From NCBI GenBank assembly GCA_905221605.1, contig CAJNDS010001924.1:456001-520000 (forward strand): a stretch of DNA of 64,000 bases. The letters are read 5' to 3'. This stretch comes from Symbiodinium natans (Eukaryota; Sar; Dinophyceae; Suessiales; Symbiodiniaceae). The notes under the pieces were generated by a model that saw nothing but the letters and a program-made list of their open reading frames with translations, had not been told where the DNA came from and did not search any database. Positions 13,185 through 24,423 of the stretch are shown here, in pieces (the first letter of the stretch is position 1; every line of letters begins with the position of its first letter). The translations under genes and the position numbers were made by a program.

Positions 13185-14089
13185 GCGCTAAAATTTTTCT
13201 GCCAAATGAAGGGCAACTCGCAGGAATTCCAAGAGCAAGCGTGCAAAGCGTTCCAGGGAAGCCGAGCTTTGAGCAATCACTCTGTAGCAGGATCAGTCAA
13301 AGACAGCAGTCCCCAGTCTGATAGGTGCGCTGAGGCAAAACTCAGGGGTGCCGGTGCCCGTCTTATGACAACAACCCAGGGTTTAGGGTTTAGGGTTCAG
13401 GGCCGTGTTTTTCTCCGGCTAGCAAGTCAGCAAGATAAAAGCCTGCGTTTCTTTCCGTCAGAACGTTCCCGTGTGGTCCAGCTGTTCTTGAGATCATTGG
13501 CCACATCAAAGTTGAATTTGTTGCTCGTCTCTTGCTGTTGCTTGGTAGGGAGTGAGGGAGTTAGGTACCCTGCATCATCCTTTAACGGGTATATATGGGG
13601 GGATAAAGGGTAGCTAATTCTTTCATTCCCTGCTATGATTTTGCGGAGCTGCAGAAGCCTTTGGAGTTTGATGTGTGGCGTTTACGGTTTAGGTTTCAGG
13701 GTTTAGGTTTTAATTTTGGCTTCAGGGTTCAGGGTTTAGGGCGCAGCGCTTGCTGCCCAAGGGCTGCAGCAGAAAGTCAGCACTCAGTTTTACAAATCTT
13801 ACAAAACCCGACAGGTGTCACGGTTCTTGATGTAGACTATGTGGGACTTTATTCCAACTTCATCACTTCGTCATGTTCAGGGAGCCAAAAGTTAGATTTT
13901 TTGGGGGTTACAAAGCAACCAAGTAGAGCTGCGGTTCATCTTGCTGATGGTCTGTTGACCATCTGGGCCGATGCCGGCGGAAATCTAAGCAACGAGGGTT
14001 CCAAGTTCTGTATAGGAGCTTGATATCCCAAAATTCCAGTCCTGGCAACGTGCAGGCTGAGGCCGACGCCAACAACACAGCCGACCGTG
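13185..14089 (+). CDS. Three-exon chain, function unknown
   Basis: Block 13185-13247 (after TGTGCAG) reads ALKFFCQMKGNSQEF then QEQACK before a GC; the frame continues as AFQ to 13256 if a later donor is used. Block 13770-13814 (after GGCTGCAG, before GTGTCACG) reads QKVSTQFYKSYKTRQ. Block 14056-14089 (after GTGCAG, before GTTCC) reads AEADANNTADR. All three join in phase 0. Their Gln/Lys/Glu-rich composition differs from repeat translations. No domain is recognised. They may be N-terminal parts of a gene leading to the second cold-shock gene on the same strand, but this is only positional. Confidence 0.4.
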
Positions 14090-14861
14090 GTTCCTCCTCC
14101 CATGGCTGCGCCCTCAGCCCGATTTTTCTGCGTGGCCCTTCGATTTAGTAGGGCCCTTGAACAAGGACCCTGAGAGGCCCTTCGGGTTTAGGGTTTAAGG
14201 GTTTAGGGTAGAGGGTTTAGGTAAGAGGAAGCTACTTATCCAAACCCTGCGAGAATCCCACATGAGGTTTTTTGAGTACAAGGGTTATTTTGGGGGTAGT
14301 CTCGACATCCTATGAAAGGAATGAAAAGGGGGAGAGGTACCCCAAACCCGGAACCCTGAACCCAAACTTGGCCCTGTACACGGTAAATAGTGGTGTGTAA
14401 GGGGCCGTTCTTGCCTTAGATGTCTCCAGAAGTAAGCACACAAGACAAGTGTATCGGGATTAGGGTTTAGGGTTATAGGGCTGAGGGAAGTAAGCATGTA
14501 CCCTAAACCTTAAACCCTAAGCCCTGAACCCGAAACCTTAAACCCTAAACCCTGCACCCTAAACCCTTAAACCCCTATACCTCAAGTTTTCAAGCCTCAA
14601 GCTCACAGAGCCCCCACCCCCAACGGGACTCGGCCAGCTTTGCCATGGTTTGGGGCTGTCGGGTCTAGTTTTTAGGGTTTATAAGGTTTAGGGTTTTTAG
14701 GGTTTAGGGTTTAGGGTTTAGGGTTTAGGGTTTAGGGTTTAGGGTTTGGGGGGTCCCCACACGTAAAAAGGGCTTCAGGGTCCTTCAATCCCACATGCCC
14801 TACGAAGAGCCAACAAGAAACCTTAGGCCATAAGCCCCAAAAACCCCGGAAGCATAGCCAG

Positions 14862-17800
14862 ACTGTAGATGATGGTGGCCATGCCGCAAAGCACACGAAA
14901 CCTTCAACCTTGATTAGGGGTTAGGGTTTAGGGTTTAGGGTTTAGGGTTTAGGGTTTAGGGCTCTGAGGGTAGTTTCATGGGCCCTTAATATGGCCCCTT
15001 ACCTCCTTCAGAGGGTTCTGATGTATGCACCCTTAATTTGTCTGGGGTATGTAAGTGGAAAAAAAGAAAGGGGTCCCCGTTTAAGGGCCCATAGTAAGGG
15101 ACCCGGTAACGTCCCTTGGAGAACCCGAAACCATAAACCCTGTCTACTTGCTTGCCTGATGGTACCCTTCCCCCTTGTTTTTGGTCCTCAGAAAGTCGCC
15201 AACCCCAAAAAGGGTACCCTGGTTAGAGTATTGTCGCTGGGCTACCCAGTCTATTTCTATCGTCCCTAAACCGCGTCTATTGCCATTGTTGTTCTTGTTT
15301 GTTGGGGGGGGGGGGGGAGGGTTTTGACCTTTCAAAGTTCTGTCCTGCAGACTGCAACAAGACTCATCTCAGCCCCATCGGCGCAAAAACACAGACGACT
15401 AGATCATATTGTGTTAGGTCATGACAAATGACATATCATATACAATATACAATATGAACCCAACATTTAGAGCCAGAGGTCTTAGGGTTGCATGTATGTT
15501 TTCAAAAAACACATGCAACCCTAAGACCTCTGGCTCTAAATTGTGGTCCCTTCTTGGGGACCCTATTTAAACAAGAGGGGCCGCCTTATAATAAGGACCC
15601 AAACGAAACCCTAAACCCTGAACCCGAAAACCCTAAACCCTAAACCCTAAACCCTATCCTCTTCCGAGGCCTTTGCGCCGCGCCCCGCCCTGGGCGGCAT
15701 GCAGCTGGGCGTGCAGCAAATGATGCGAGGGAGCCTGGGTGCCGCCAAGGGTAGGGTTTAGGGTTTAGAGTTTAGGGGGGGGGGGTCTAGGATTTGGGGT
15801 TTAGGGTTCAGGGTTTGGGGTTTAGGGTTAGGGTTTGGGGTTCGGGGTTTGGGGTTTAGGGTTCGATGTCCCGTGATGGGTATGAAGCGAAGCAGGTTTC
15901 ACCGTCCTGTTCTTTAATAGGATTCAGGGGTCGAGCGCAGTGGGGGCTTTGGGTCGAGAGTTGTGGGTTGGAGTTTAGGGTTTAGGATTCAGGGCTTAGG
16001 GATTGGGGTTTAGGATTCAGGGTTCAGGGTTCCAGATTCTGGGTTTCGTCAGGTTTAGGGGTCTCACACCACAGGAGGTCTGCCTAATCCCTAAACCTCA
16101 GAATTCCCCTGAAACTGCACACAACTGAGTCTATCATCCAAGACTTCTCCACCCTTGACCCTTTAAGAGTTTGGGGAGGACTGGGCCCCGCCTTGTGCCT
16201 AGCAGTAGCGTCCGGCAGGTACCTATGTACATAGGAACCTGTACACAGACACCCTTAACCGAAAGAAGCAAGATTCCGAAGCGCGAAACAAAAGCCTTGA
16301 ACCCACAAACCCCTAAACCCTAAACCCTAAACCCTAAACCCCAAACCCCAAACCCTAAACCCTAAACCCTAAACCCCAACACGGACGGAGACGCGTGGTG
16401 TTGCTTCTCCTCAGGGCCGCTGTGGGGCTCTCACCCACACTAGGTGCGGGGGCCGGCACGCCTCAAAGGGTTTAGGGTTTAGGGTTTAGGGTTTACGGTT
16501 TACGGTTTAGGGTTTAGGGTTTACGTTTTAGGGTTGAGGGTTTAGGGTTTAGGGTTTAGGGGGGTTGTAGATAGCTTAGGGCAGGGCTATTATACAGTCA
16601 GTACTTTGGTACCTTAAATGGCCTATGCTGTAGGGTTTAGGGACACCTGAAGACCATTCCAGGTCTCGGCCTGAAACAATGCACCTAACCCCTGAAGCCT
16701 AAACCCTAAACCTCCTATAAGGCCCTCAAAACCTAGAACTTTTGGGGTTTGGTGTTCAGGGGTTTACGGTTTAACCCTGAACCCTAAAACCCTGAATTCT
16801 AAACCCCAAAACCCTCAAGCCCCAAAGCCAGTAGGGTACTTAAGGGGCTAATAAGTGGGCTATAACTACACTTGTAATTGGGCCCTAAACCCTAAACCCT
16901 AAACCCTAAACCCTAAACCCTAAACCCTAAACCCTAAACCCTAAACCCTAAACCCTAAACCCTAAACCCTAAACCCTAAACCCTAACCTATTGGGCTACT
17001 AAGTACCTTGAAACCCCAAGTAGAGAAGAGGCAGCTCTTCCCAGCCCTGAAGGCGCCAAGGAGTTTAGGGTTTAGGGTTTAGGGCTTAGGGCTTAGGGTT
17101 TAGGGTTTAGGGCTGCTTGTGGCCCACAAGAGACCCCTTGAAGTTCTTCAACCCTGAGCACCCCAAGCAGCAGAACCCTAAAGCCCCAAACTACAAGCCC
17201 TAAACCCTAAACCCTAAACCCCAAACCCCAAGCACCCCAAAACCCCAGAAGCCCCAGAACCCTAGAGGTGCTTGGGACACTTTAGGGTTTAGGGTTTAGG
17301 GTTTAGGGTTGAGGGTTGAGGGTTTAGGGTTTAGGGTTAATGGTTTTGGGTTTTAGGGTTCAGGGTCGAGGGTTTTGGGCTTTGGGTCTTGGGGTTAGAG
17401 CAACGAGTCCCCTGGGTTTTAAGGGTTTGGTTCCCTGCAAAAAAGGCCCCCTGAACCCTGAAATTCAGCGTTCATAGGGTCTAAGGCAGAGTCTAAGGTT
17501 TGTAGGGTTTCGGGTTTAGGGTTTAGGGGTTCAGGGTCTCAGGTTTGTAGGGTTTAGGGTTTCGGGCTGAGGGCCTGGGGTACACCCTCAACCCTAAACC
17601 CAAAACAGGGCCTGCCGGCGCGAACGGCAAGACCCCGGGGACCGTGCGCAGCTCATGGTTTAGGTTTATTGGGTTTAGGGTTTACGGTTGAGAGAGAGGA
17701 GGGTTGATAACCCCAAGCCCTAAACAAAGAATGCCTCAATTCAACCGCCCCTTCTCTCCAGGGTGAACCCCACTCGTCCCCCCACCAACAACGAATCTAA

Positions 17801-18374
17801 GACTTATTAAAGTAGCTGCCCTAAGCCGTCGAAGTTGGGCAAGGCTTTAGGGCTTCGGGGTTTAGGGCTTAGGGGTGGGGGTGGGGTGTGGGGGGGGGGG
17901 GGGGGGGGGTGGGGTGTGGGAGCGGTTTGGTGGGAGGGTTGGTGGGGGAGGGTGGAGCAAGGGAGGTGTGAGGCCACGACATACTTTCCTGTGACCTCAA
18001 ACCCTATGTAGTGTCCCCTGAAATATGGGGTTTAGGGTTTAGGGAGAAGGTCCCCCGCGCCCCACAACCGCCTGGGCAGTAGGTAAACTTATATAACTCC
18101 TACAAACGTGTTTCAGTCTTTTTGTTTGGGATGTTCTAAGTTGCCTTTGGTTTGGGATGTTCTAGCATGTGCTTCTATGGGCATTACCAAAAACGAGAGG
18201 TTCCCCTTATATCCCAACTGCAGCGGAATCCGGCCCCAAGATAGGTTCTAATAGGGTACCCGCGCCCACTCCCATATAGGGGAGAGTTCTGCAGGGTGTT
18301 TAATCTCCATTCCCCAGCCGACTAGCAGTCGTTTGAATCCTGCGTCGCTTTCGGTTCGACTCCATGGCGAGACC
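14862..18374 (+). CDS. Further candidate exons, unassigned
   Basis: Non-repeat blocks with acceptor-like AG and open frames: 14862 onward (TVDDGGHAAKHTKPST), 15351-15400 (CNKTHLSPIGAKTQTT), 15669-15750 (AFAPRPALGGMQLG, then VQQMMRGSLGAAK), 16415-16443 (GRCGALTHTR), 17035-17060 (LFPALKAPR, GA donor), 17131-17168 (DPLKFFNPEHPKQ), 17609-17657 (PAGANGKTPGTVRSS) and 18329-18374 (SFESCVAFGSTPWRD). Several lie between CCCTAAA tracts upstream and TTTAGGG tracts downstream, like the confident exons. Phases do not yet close into one reading, so some are wrong or exons are missing. Confidence 0.3.
14967..15121. repeat. Dispersed palindromic element, family C
   Basis: AGGGTAGTTTCATGGGCCCT at the left and TAAGGGACCCGGTAACGTCC at the right are imperfect inverted ends. 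The middle has GGGGTATGTAAGTGG and GGGGTCCCCGTTTAAGGGCC. Copies: 23744-23893, 24190-24369, 32011-32160, 33320-33476, 47211-47343 and 60945-61035, with a fragment near 53287-53362. Confidence 0.75.
15160..15251. repeat. Dispersed palindromic element, family A
   Basis: GGTACCCTTCCCCCTTGTTT at the left, CCAACCCCAAAAAGGGTACC inside and GTCGCTGGGCTACCC at the right match the copy at 245-350. Confidence 0.6.
15465..15541. repeat. Perfect 31-bp inverted repeat with 15-nt loop
   Basis: Left arm 15465-15495 begins ATTTAGAGCCAGAGG and ends GGGTTGCATGT. Right arm 15511-15541 is its exact reverse complement. The loop is ATGTTTTCAAAAAAC. The arms contain the heptamer-like TTAGGGTTG. Perfect pairing, in a window where most repeats are decayed, suggests a recent insertion or a constrained hairpin. 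Confidence 0.95.
16828..17026. repeat. Family B element interrupted by a CCCTAAA array
   Basis: The element reads through GGGTACTTAAGGGGCTAATA and CACTTGTAATTGGG, is interrupted by about 15 CCCTAAA units (16885-16986), then resumes with CTATTGGGCTACTAAGTACC and CCAAGTAGAG. The heptamer array therefore lies inside a dispersed element and entered or expanded after it. Confidence 0.85.
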
Positions 18375-18759
18375 GTACGCTTCGATGCCATCCCTAAACC
18401 CTAAAGCCTAAACCCTAAACCCCAAGCCCTAAATCCTAAACCCTAAACCCTAAACCCTGTTTTGAATGATTGCGTGGCTCTGTATAGATATCGGTGAATG
18501 CAAGTATTGGGGTTCCCTTGTGGGAATGGGCTCCCTTTTGGGAATACTAGCAATGTCAGCTTCTTGGTGCCTGTATCTACTCGGGAACATGCAAAAAATG
18601 AACCATAGTTGAATATGGGTTCGATGTGAATAGGAGCAGTGTTAACCCAAAACCATCCTGAATGTTTAGGGTTTAGGGTTTAGGGTTTGTGACCTAATTC
18701 AACCCCAAATCCAGCGCCCAGAGGCTGAAACCTTGAGGCCACCCATTTCACCTTCAGCC

Positions 18760-18872
18760 TTATGATTTGGGATGTTCCCCCTTATACGAACAACCCCTAC
18801 ATAGGGAACTTGACAGGGGGGGGGGGGGGGGGAGTATACTATTCTCACTATCAAGGACTGTTAGTATAAGGG
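18760..18872. repeat. Dispersed element, family E
   Basis: GGGATGTTCCCCCTTATACG at the left and AAGGACTGTTAGTATAAGGG at the right match 3578-3680. A poly-G tract of about 18 lies inside this copy but not in the other. Confidence 0.6.
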
Positions 18873-18910
18873 ACAACATCCCTAAACCCTAAACCCTAAA
18901 CCCTGCTGAG

Positions 18911-20999
18911 GTGAAGTCCTTCAACCCAATGAAGGCCCTTCTTTTCGATGCCTTGCTTGGGGGTTTCGGGCATAAGGAACCCCCTAACCCCAAACCTTAA
19001 GGGTTTAGGGTTTAGGGTTTAGGGTTAGGGTTTAGGCTTAGACCCCGAACCCTAAAACCCCCCTCTTCAAACAGCAAGCAAAGCAAAGGACCCTATGCAC
19101 ATCCTGTGCGCCCCCAAAAACTGACCCGATCACCCCAATGTCCTATACCGTGCGCAACCCCAATATGCCCTTTGCAGACCCTGTAAGCCCCATAAACCCT
19201 TAGCCCTAAACGCCCCCCTTCAACCCCACACCCTGAAACCTGAAAAGCCCTAAAACCCGAAACCCCAAAGCCTACACCCCAAACTCCCAAGTGTCCCAAG
19301 GGACCCAAGGGGCCCAAGTGTCCAAAACCCCCCAAACCCGAGCCCTAAAACCCTAAATCCCTACAACCCCCAACCCCCCGTCTAACCCTACTTGGAAGCC
19401 GTTTTGCTTTAGGAAGTAGGTCAGATGGGTTAGGGGGAATATGATAGGGTTTCCTGGGGATGCCTAAGTAGACTTACTAATCGACTAACTCAGAAGAGCT
19501 TAACCGTAAACCCTAAAACCCTGAAACCCTGAAACCCCAAAACTCTAGAACCTTCAGCCCCCCCAAAACCCCAAGACCCTAGTTAAAGCCCAAAAGCCCA
19601 AAAGCCCAAAACCCAAAAACCCCAAATTCCAAAAACTTTAAAGCCCCAAACCCCAAACCCCAAAACCCTCAAAACCCTCGAACCCTCGAACCCTCAAACC
19701 CTCAAACCCTCAAACCCTCAACCCTGAACCCTAAACCTTAGCCCTAAACCCTAGACCCTAAACCCAAAACCCTGAAACCCCAAAACCGCGGCAGGGTTTT
19801 GGCTTCATCGCGGCGCCGTCCCTTCCTTCGGACGCCTCGGCCTCGGTGAGCTGATGATCGCCAAGCATAATTCAGGGTTTAGGGTTTGGGGTTTAGGGTT
19901 TAGGGTTTGGGGTTTGGGGTTTGGGGTTTGGGGTTTAGGGTTTAGGGTTTGGGGTTTGGGGTTCGGGGTTTAGGGTTTAGGGTTTGGGGTTTGGAGTTTG
20001 GGGTTTAGGGTTTGGGGTTTAGGGTTTAGGGTTTCAGGGGGCTTTTGCGGGCATGTTGGGGATATTCGGGTGCCCCTACTTAAGGGAATATTCATGAACA
20101 TTCATGAACATCCTAACCCTAAACCCTAAGCCCTAAACCCTTGAACTCGGACTGCCCTCCCCCCCCCCCCCCCGTCCGCGCACCCAGGTATACTTCAATG
20201 CCAAGTCGCTACCAGACGAGTATCGTCAGGTGGACCTCACCGGGCAGCAGGCCGCTTTCCAATACTTCCGGATACTTCTTCGGGGTTGAGATTATGGAGC
20301 CCCCCTATACTTACACGTGTACATGTCGTATATGAATATATGAATATATGAATATATATATATATACATACATATAAATAGATATATCTATATATATATA
20401 TATGTATGTTATGAACTACCAAAATAGCAACTCCCGTCAAGTAGGCCTCCGTGTTATCCAGCGTTGCAGAGCCCCTCAACCTGCGGCAAAAACAACCATA
20501 AGTCCTAAACCCTACACACCCGGATTTGGGGCTTAGGGCACCCTCAACTTCCTAAACCTCTCCTTCACATGGATTTTTGTGACATCCTTCATCCTTTGTG
20601 GGCCTTTGTCCAATTTGCATGGGGCATCTTTCCAAATTGGGTGGGCGTTGCAAAGGCTTCAGGGCATACCTTTTGGGCGGAAAGAGTCTGAGGACATGCA
20701 GGAGGACAGCTAGCTTGAGAAGTACGATGTAAAGTAAAGTAGTTTCCTTCTGTTGTGGGACCCAAGAACGGGTGGGTATGTCTCCATCGCCTGGCAAGCT
20801 GCTTGACGGGTGTATGCTTTGACTTGAGCTGCTGAATGCTAAACCCTGCCTACACCCTACACCAAACCCACCTCAAGCCCTTCAAGCACCCAACCAGGGA
20901 GTCCCCCGTACTTCATTCGGCTTGGGGGAGCATCCCTATGAGGTCTCCTTCAACGTTCGGTACACCGCAGACGGCAAGATCCAGGGCACCGACGTCCAG
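18911..20999 (+). CDS. Cold-shock-domain protein, gene 2 (four exons)
   Basis: Exon 18911-18934 reads VKSFNPMK (strand 1). Exon 19795-19845 reads GFGFIAAPSLPSDASAS, with the classic KGFGFI nucleic-acid-binding motif completed across the junction. Exon 20188-20250 reads VYFNAKSLPDEYRQVDLTG then QQ (strand 3 and loop). Exon 20931-20999 reads HPYEVSFNVRYTADGK then IQGTDVQ (strands 4-5). All junctions are phase 0; donors are GC, GT, GC and GC; acceptors are AG. Together they form an almost complete cold-shock domain, expected to bind single-stranded RNA or DNA. The introns fall after the strand-1 Lys and before the VYF strand, as in the first cold-shock gene, so the two probably arose by duplication after intron gain. 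Upstream and downstream exons are uncertain; a possible last exon is 21260-21313. Confidence 0.88.
19874..20033. repeat. TTTGGGG/TTTAGGG mixed array
   Basis: Alternating runs of TTTGGGG and TTTAGGG units lie in the intron directly after exon 19795-19845. The G-rich strand is the sense strand of the gene, as for most donors in this window. Confidence 0.9.
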
Positions 21000-21129
21000 G
21001 CATGTGGAGGAGTTCCAGGATTCACCTAGAGTATTTTATTGGATATACTTTGATACATATATCCACTGCTTAAGGTATATCAGGTTGCTCTAGGTAGCTT
21101 TTTAGGGCAGTTGGGCCATTTGGGCATGT

Positions 21130-21465
21130 AGCATGGCAGACTTGGTTGGCGCGGCCTCCTTGAAGAACGAGGCCGACCACAACACCCCGCTCTTGTTGCA
21201 GTGGTGCTTGCAAAGACACGGTCGCCATGGACCAAGCACGTGTCATGACATGGTCTCAGCACGAGCAGTGGGTCCAGTGGTTGCTGCATGCCGGCAATCA
21301 CGGGATGGCATAAGCCGAGCCTTGCTCAGCTCGTCCAAGCTGATGGTGAGCGATTCCTGCTGATGGTTGACACGTTCGGGCACGACTCGAGTACCGGCCC
21401 GTTGTTCGTGCCTTTGTCGGACAAAGGAAAGGGGCTCATCGGCAACATGTCAGCTACTCCTAATC
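21130..21465 (+). other. Coding-like stretch with open pieces in three frames
   Basis: Uncommonly for this window, about 330 bp lack heptamers and look coding, but the likely frame changes: AVVLAKTRSPWTKHVS ends at a TGA near 21244, HEQWVQWLLHAGNHGMA follows in another frame, and LAQLVQADGERFLLMVDTF then DSSTGPLFVPLSDKGKG in a third. Either these are separate exons, or this is an older intronless copy with frameshifts. I do not recognise the protein. Confidence 0.4.
21260..21313 (+). CDS. Candidate last exon of cold-shock gene 2
   Basis: After GGTCTCAG, a phase-0 block reads HEQWVQWLLHAGNHGMA and stops at TAA (21311-21313). Phase 0 fits the donor at 20999. The stop and acceptor are clear, but assignment to the cold-shock gene rests only on phase and position. 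Confidence 0.3.
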   Translation, partial: HEQWVQWLLHAGNHGMA

Positions 21466-21784
21466 CCCAGAGCCGATACGTCCCGATACTCAAACCTAAA
21501 CCTTAAACTGCCTTCATTCCCTAGCCGCCCTAGCCCCGAATGGCCCCGAATCCCTATAACCCTATACCAAACCCCAATCCCTAAGCCCTTTCATACTAAA
21601 TCAAGCCCAACCCTAGGGCCCATAGACCCTGAGCCCTGTGCACTGAGAGGGTCTTGATTTTACCAACCATGCGTCCGTGCATCAAGGTCTCCCAAGCAAT
21701 CAGCAAGTTCCTTCTTACAGATGGCAGGGAAGCTTGCGCAGGGTGAAAGAGCCCCCTACAGCCTAAACCCTAAACTTTCTTCAG

Positions 21785-22927
21785 AATGGCACGCTTGCAA
21801 GTAAAAGCCTTCTGGGCCATCAGGGAGATTTTCACTCTCGAAGTTTGCGGCATTCTGATTTCACAAGCGAATGCTGACAAACCGAACACTGCCCGGTTAG
21901 AAAGCCCTAAACCCTAGACCCTAAACCCGAAACTCTTACTAGACCCTAAACCCTAATTCAACCCTAAACTCTAAACCCTAAACCCCAAAATGCCGAGACC
22001 TTTGCCAGCGGCGCAGGTCGGATTTTAGCGATGCTGAGAGCGGCTGCACTGCTGGTGCTGCGCCAGCGCCGATTCTGGCTGCACCCTAAGCCCCAGCCCG
22101 AACCACCCCCGGAGCCTTCAAGCAGCGTTTGGGATTTTACGGTCTTGGGTTTGAGGTTTGGAGTTTCGGGTTTAGGGTCTAGAGGTTAGGGTTTAGGGTT
22201 CTTGGAGTTTTTGGGGTCCTCGAGGGCTGCGTAGGGCTTGCGGCGTGCCAGGGCTTTGAGCTTCTTGGTCACTACAGCCTCGAGACCCCACAGACCCTAC
22301 GAACCCAGTTTTACAACCTGTAAAACCCACCCACCTTATAAAGCCCTAAACCCGATAAACCCTATACATCCCATAACAAAACCCTAGACCCTGAACCCTA
22401 AACCCTATAAATCCTAGAGACCCAGAACCCTGCACTACATTCTCTACACCCTGGAAAAGCCCTCAACCCTATCAAAAAAGCCGTAAACCCGATAAACCCT
22501 ATAAACCCTATAAACCCTATAGACCCAGAACCCTAAACCCTAAACCCTAAACCCCAAATTCTCTACACCCTTGTCCCAGTGTCGGTGCTTCTTGCGGGCC
22601 GCAGCGCAGCCTATAGCTGTTAGGTCCGGCGTGGGAGTCTGAGGGGCATTGATACCTGCAGCTTCCAAGTACCCCTGAATGGGTTGAGGGTTTAGGGTTT
22701 AGGGTTTAGCATGAGGGCACAAGTGTACCTGAATGAGGGGTATTCAGGGTCTCGCACAGGGTACTTGGGGGGGGGGGGGGGGGTCTGAGTATTGTGTCGT
22801 GTTTAGGGTTTCACTGTTGGTTGGCTGTTTGTCGGTTCTGGGTCCAATGCCTGAGTATCCAAGAGACCACTCCACGAAGCTTCATCAACTTGACGCCCCG
22901 CAACGAGAGAATCGTAAGCCACGCACG

Positions 22928-22964
<37 letters not shown>

Positions 22965-22976
22965 TTGTCAGCCTTA

Positions 22977-23007
<31 letters not shown>

Positions 23008-23705
23008 ACCCCCTAAACCCTAAACCCTAAACCCTAAACCCTAAACCCTAAACCCTAAACCCTAAACCCTAAACCCTAAACCCTAAACCCTAAACCCTAA
23101 ACCCTAAACCCTAAACCTAAACCCTAAACCCTAAACCCTAAACCCTAAAAACCCTAAACCCTAAACCCTAAACCCTAAACCCTAAACCCTAAACCCTAAA
23201 CCCTAAACCCTAAACCCTAAACCCTAAACCCTAAACCCTAAACCCTAAACCCTAAACCCTAAACCCTGCACGCACCGGGTGGTGGGGCTTACGATTGCCC
23301 TTGACGACTGACACCCCGGGCAGCCTCGAAGAGTAGCCATCAGCCGGCACACCTGGAAGCCTGGTAGGTAGGGTTTAGGGTTTAGGGTTTAGGGTTTAGG
23401 GTATAGGGTTTAGGGCTTAGGGCTTAGGGTTTAGGGTTTAGGGTTTAAGGTTTAGGGTTTAGGGCTTAGGAGATCCTCTCAAGGAATAGAAGGGCCATAC
23501 TCGGAGTACATTAAGGGAACCCTTTAGGGTAACAGCCTTAGGCTAGGGGGGACGAGTTCGAAACCCTAAATCCTAAACCCTAAAACCGCCCAAGCACCCC
23601 CCCTTCAACTTTGGGTTGGTCTGGAGTCCCAGGGCTAGGTGGTCGACACTGCGTTTCAGCAGCCGGCACGACTCGGAAGCAGCGGACGCAACACGGAGCA
23701 CCAAC
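21785..23705 (+). CDS. Candidate exons between cold-shock gene 2 and the kinase
   Basis: Four blocks look coding. 21785-21904 (after TTCTTCAG) reads MARLQVKAFWAIREIF, then TLEVCGILISQANADKP and NTARLES, an unusually long open exon. 22017 to about 22075 (after GCGCAG) reads SDFSDAESGCTAGAA then PAPIL. 22864-22913 (after CCAAG, ending at GTAAGC) reads TTPRSFINLTPRNERI. 23660-23705 (after TTTCAG, before GT) reads QPARLGSSGRNTEHQ. They precede the kinase C-lobe exons on the same strand, yet none shows the glycine loop, HRD or DFG motifs expected there. Function is unknown. Confidence 0.35.
22981..23269. repeat. Longest CCCTAAA array in the window
   Basis: Four CCCTCAA units are followed by about 36 CCCTAAA units with very few interruptions. 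It starts next to a CA microsatellite (22920-22965) and ends in unique sequence, so it is interstitial. Confidence 0.97.
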
Positions 23706-23743
23706 GTGTTTGGGCTTAGGGCCCTGTTAGGGTTGAGGCTTCT

Positions 23744-23893
23744 AAGAGTAGTTATATGGGCCCTTAATATGTGATCCCTTTCCTTCTTTCAAGGGTTCTG
23801 AGGAAACTATGGGCCCTCGGGTTATACACCCTATGCAGGGCATATAAGGGGTCCCTGTTAACGGCCCATACTAAGGGACCATGTAACTACCTT
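23744..23893. repeat. Dispersed palindromic element, family C
   Basis: AGTAGTTATATGGGCCCTTA at the left and CTAAGGGACCATGTAACTAC at the right are inverted ends; the inner GGGGTCCCTGTTAACGG block matches other copies. Confidence 0.75.
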
Positions 23894-24189
23894 CAGGAGG
23901 CTTCTAAGCACACATCCGGCCCCTCGTTGTTTGGCTTGTGTTCATCGTTTTTGACTGTGGTTCAGAACCTTCCTGGGGAGTCCAACCTTTATACCCAGGT
24001 TGCTCTTAGGTCTAGTAAACTCGAAACGGGGCTTGATTCCCAAACCGACACACAGGAGTGGCTCACTTCCACCCCTCTTTAGGGTTTAGGGTTGAGGGTC
24101 TAGAGTGTAGGGTTGAGGGTTCAGGGTAGGGCTTCGGGCAAAGAACAACAAACCTAAAAGCTCTGTAGCCGAAATCTCTGAAATAGGGT

Positions 24190-24369
24190 CTTAGGGTTAC
24201 ATGGTCGTTTAGTGTGGACCGTTAAACGGGGACCCCTCGCATCTTATATCCTCCTGATATACCCTATAGTTACAACCCAAGGGCCAATACTTCAGAACCC
24301 TTTAAAGGAGGTAATGGACCATATGACCATATTAATTAAAGGCCCCTATAACTGCCCTGAGATAAGGTC
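24190..24369. repeat. Dispersed palindromic element, family C
   Basis: This copy is in the opposite internal order: GGTTACATGGTCGTTTAGTG at the left and CCCCTATAACTGCCCT at the right, with a GGGACCCC block near the left. It lies just upstream of the first recognised kinase exon. Confidence 0.7.
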
Positions 24370-24423
24370 ATATTGACGTCTCTGTGGCTCCTCACTATCC
24401 TAAGTCGACGCCCTGTGAGAGAG

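Noticed and set aside
22981-23269. A chromosome end (true telomere)
   Set aside because: The array is bounded by unique and coding-like sequence on both sides, and comparable arrays occur in both orientations across the window.
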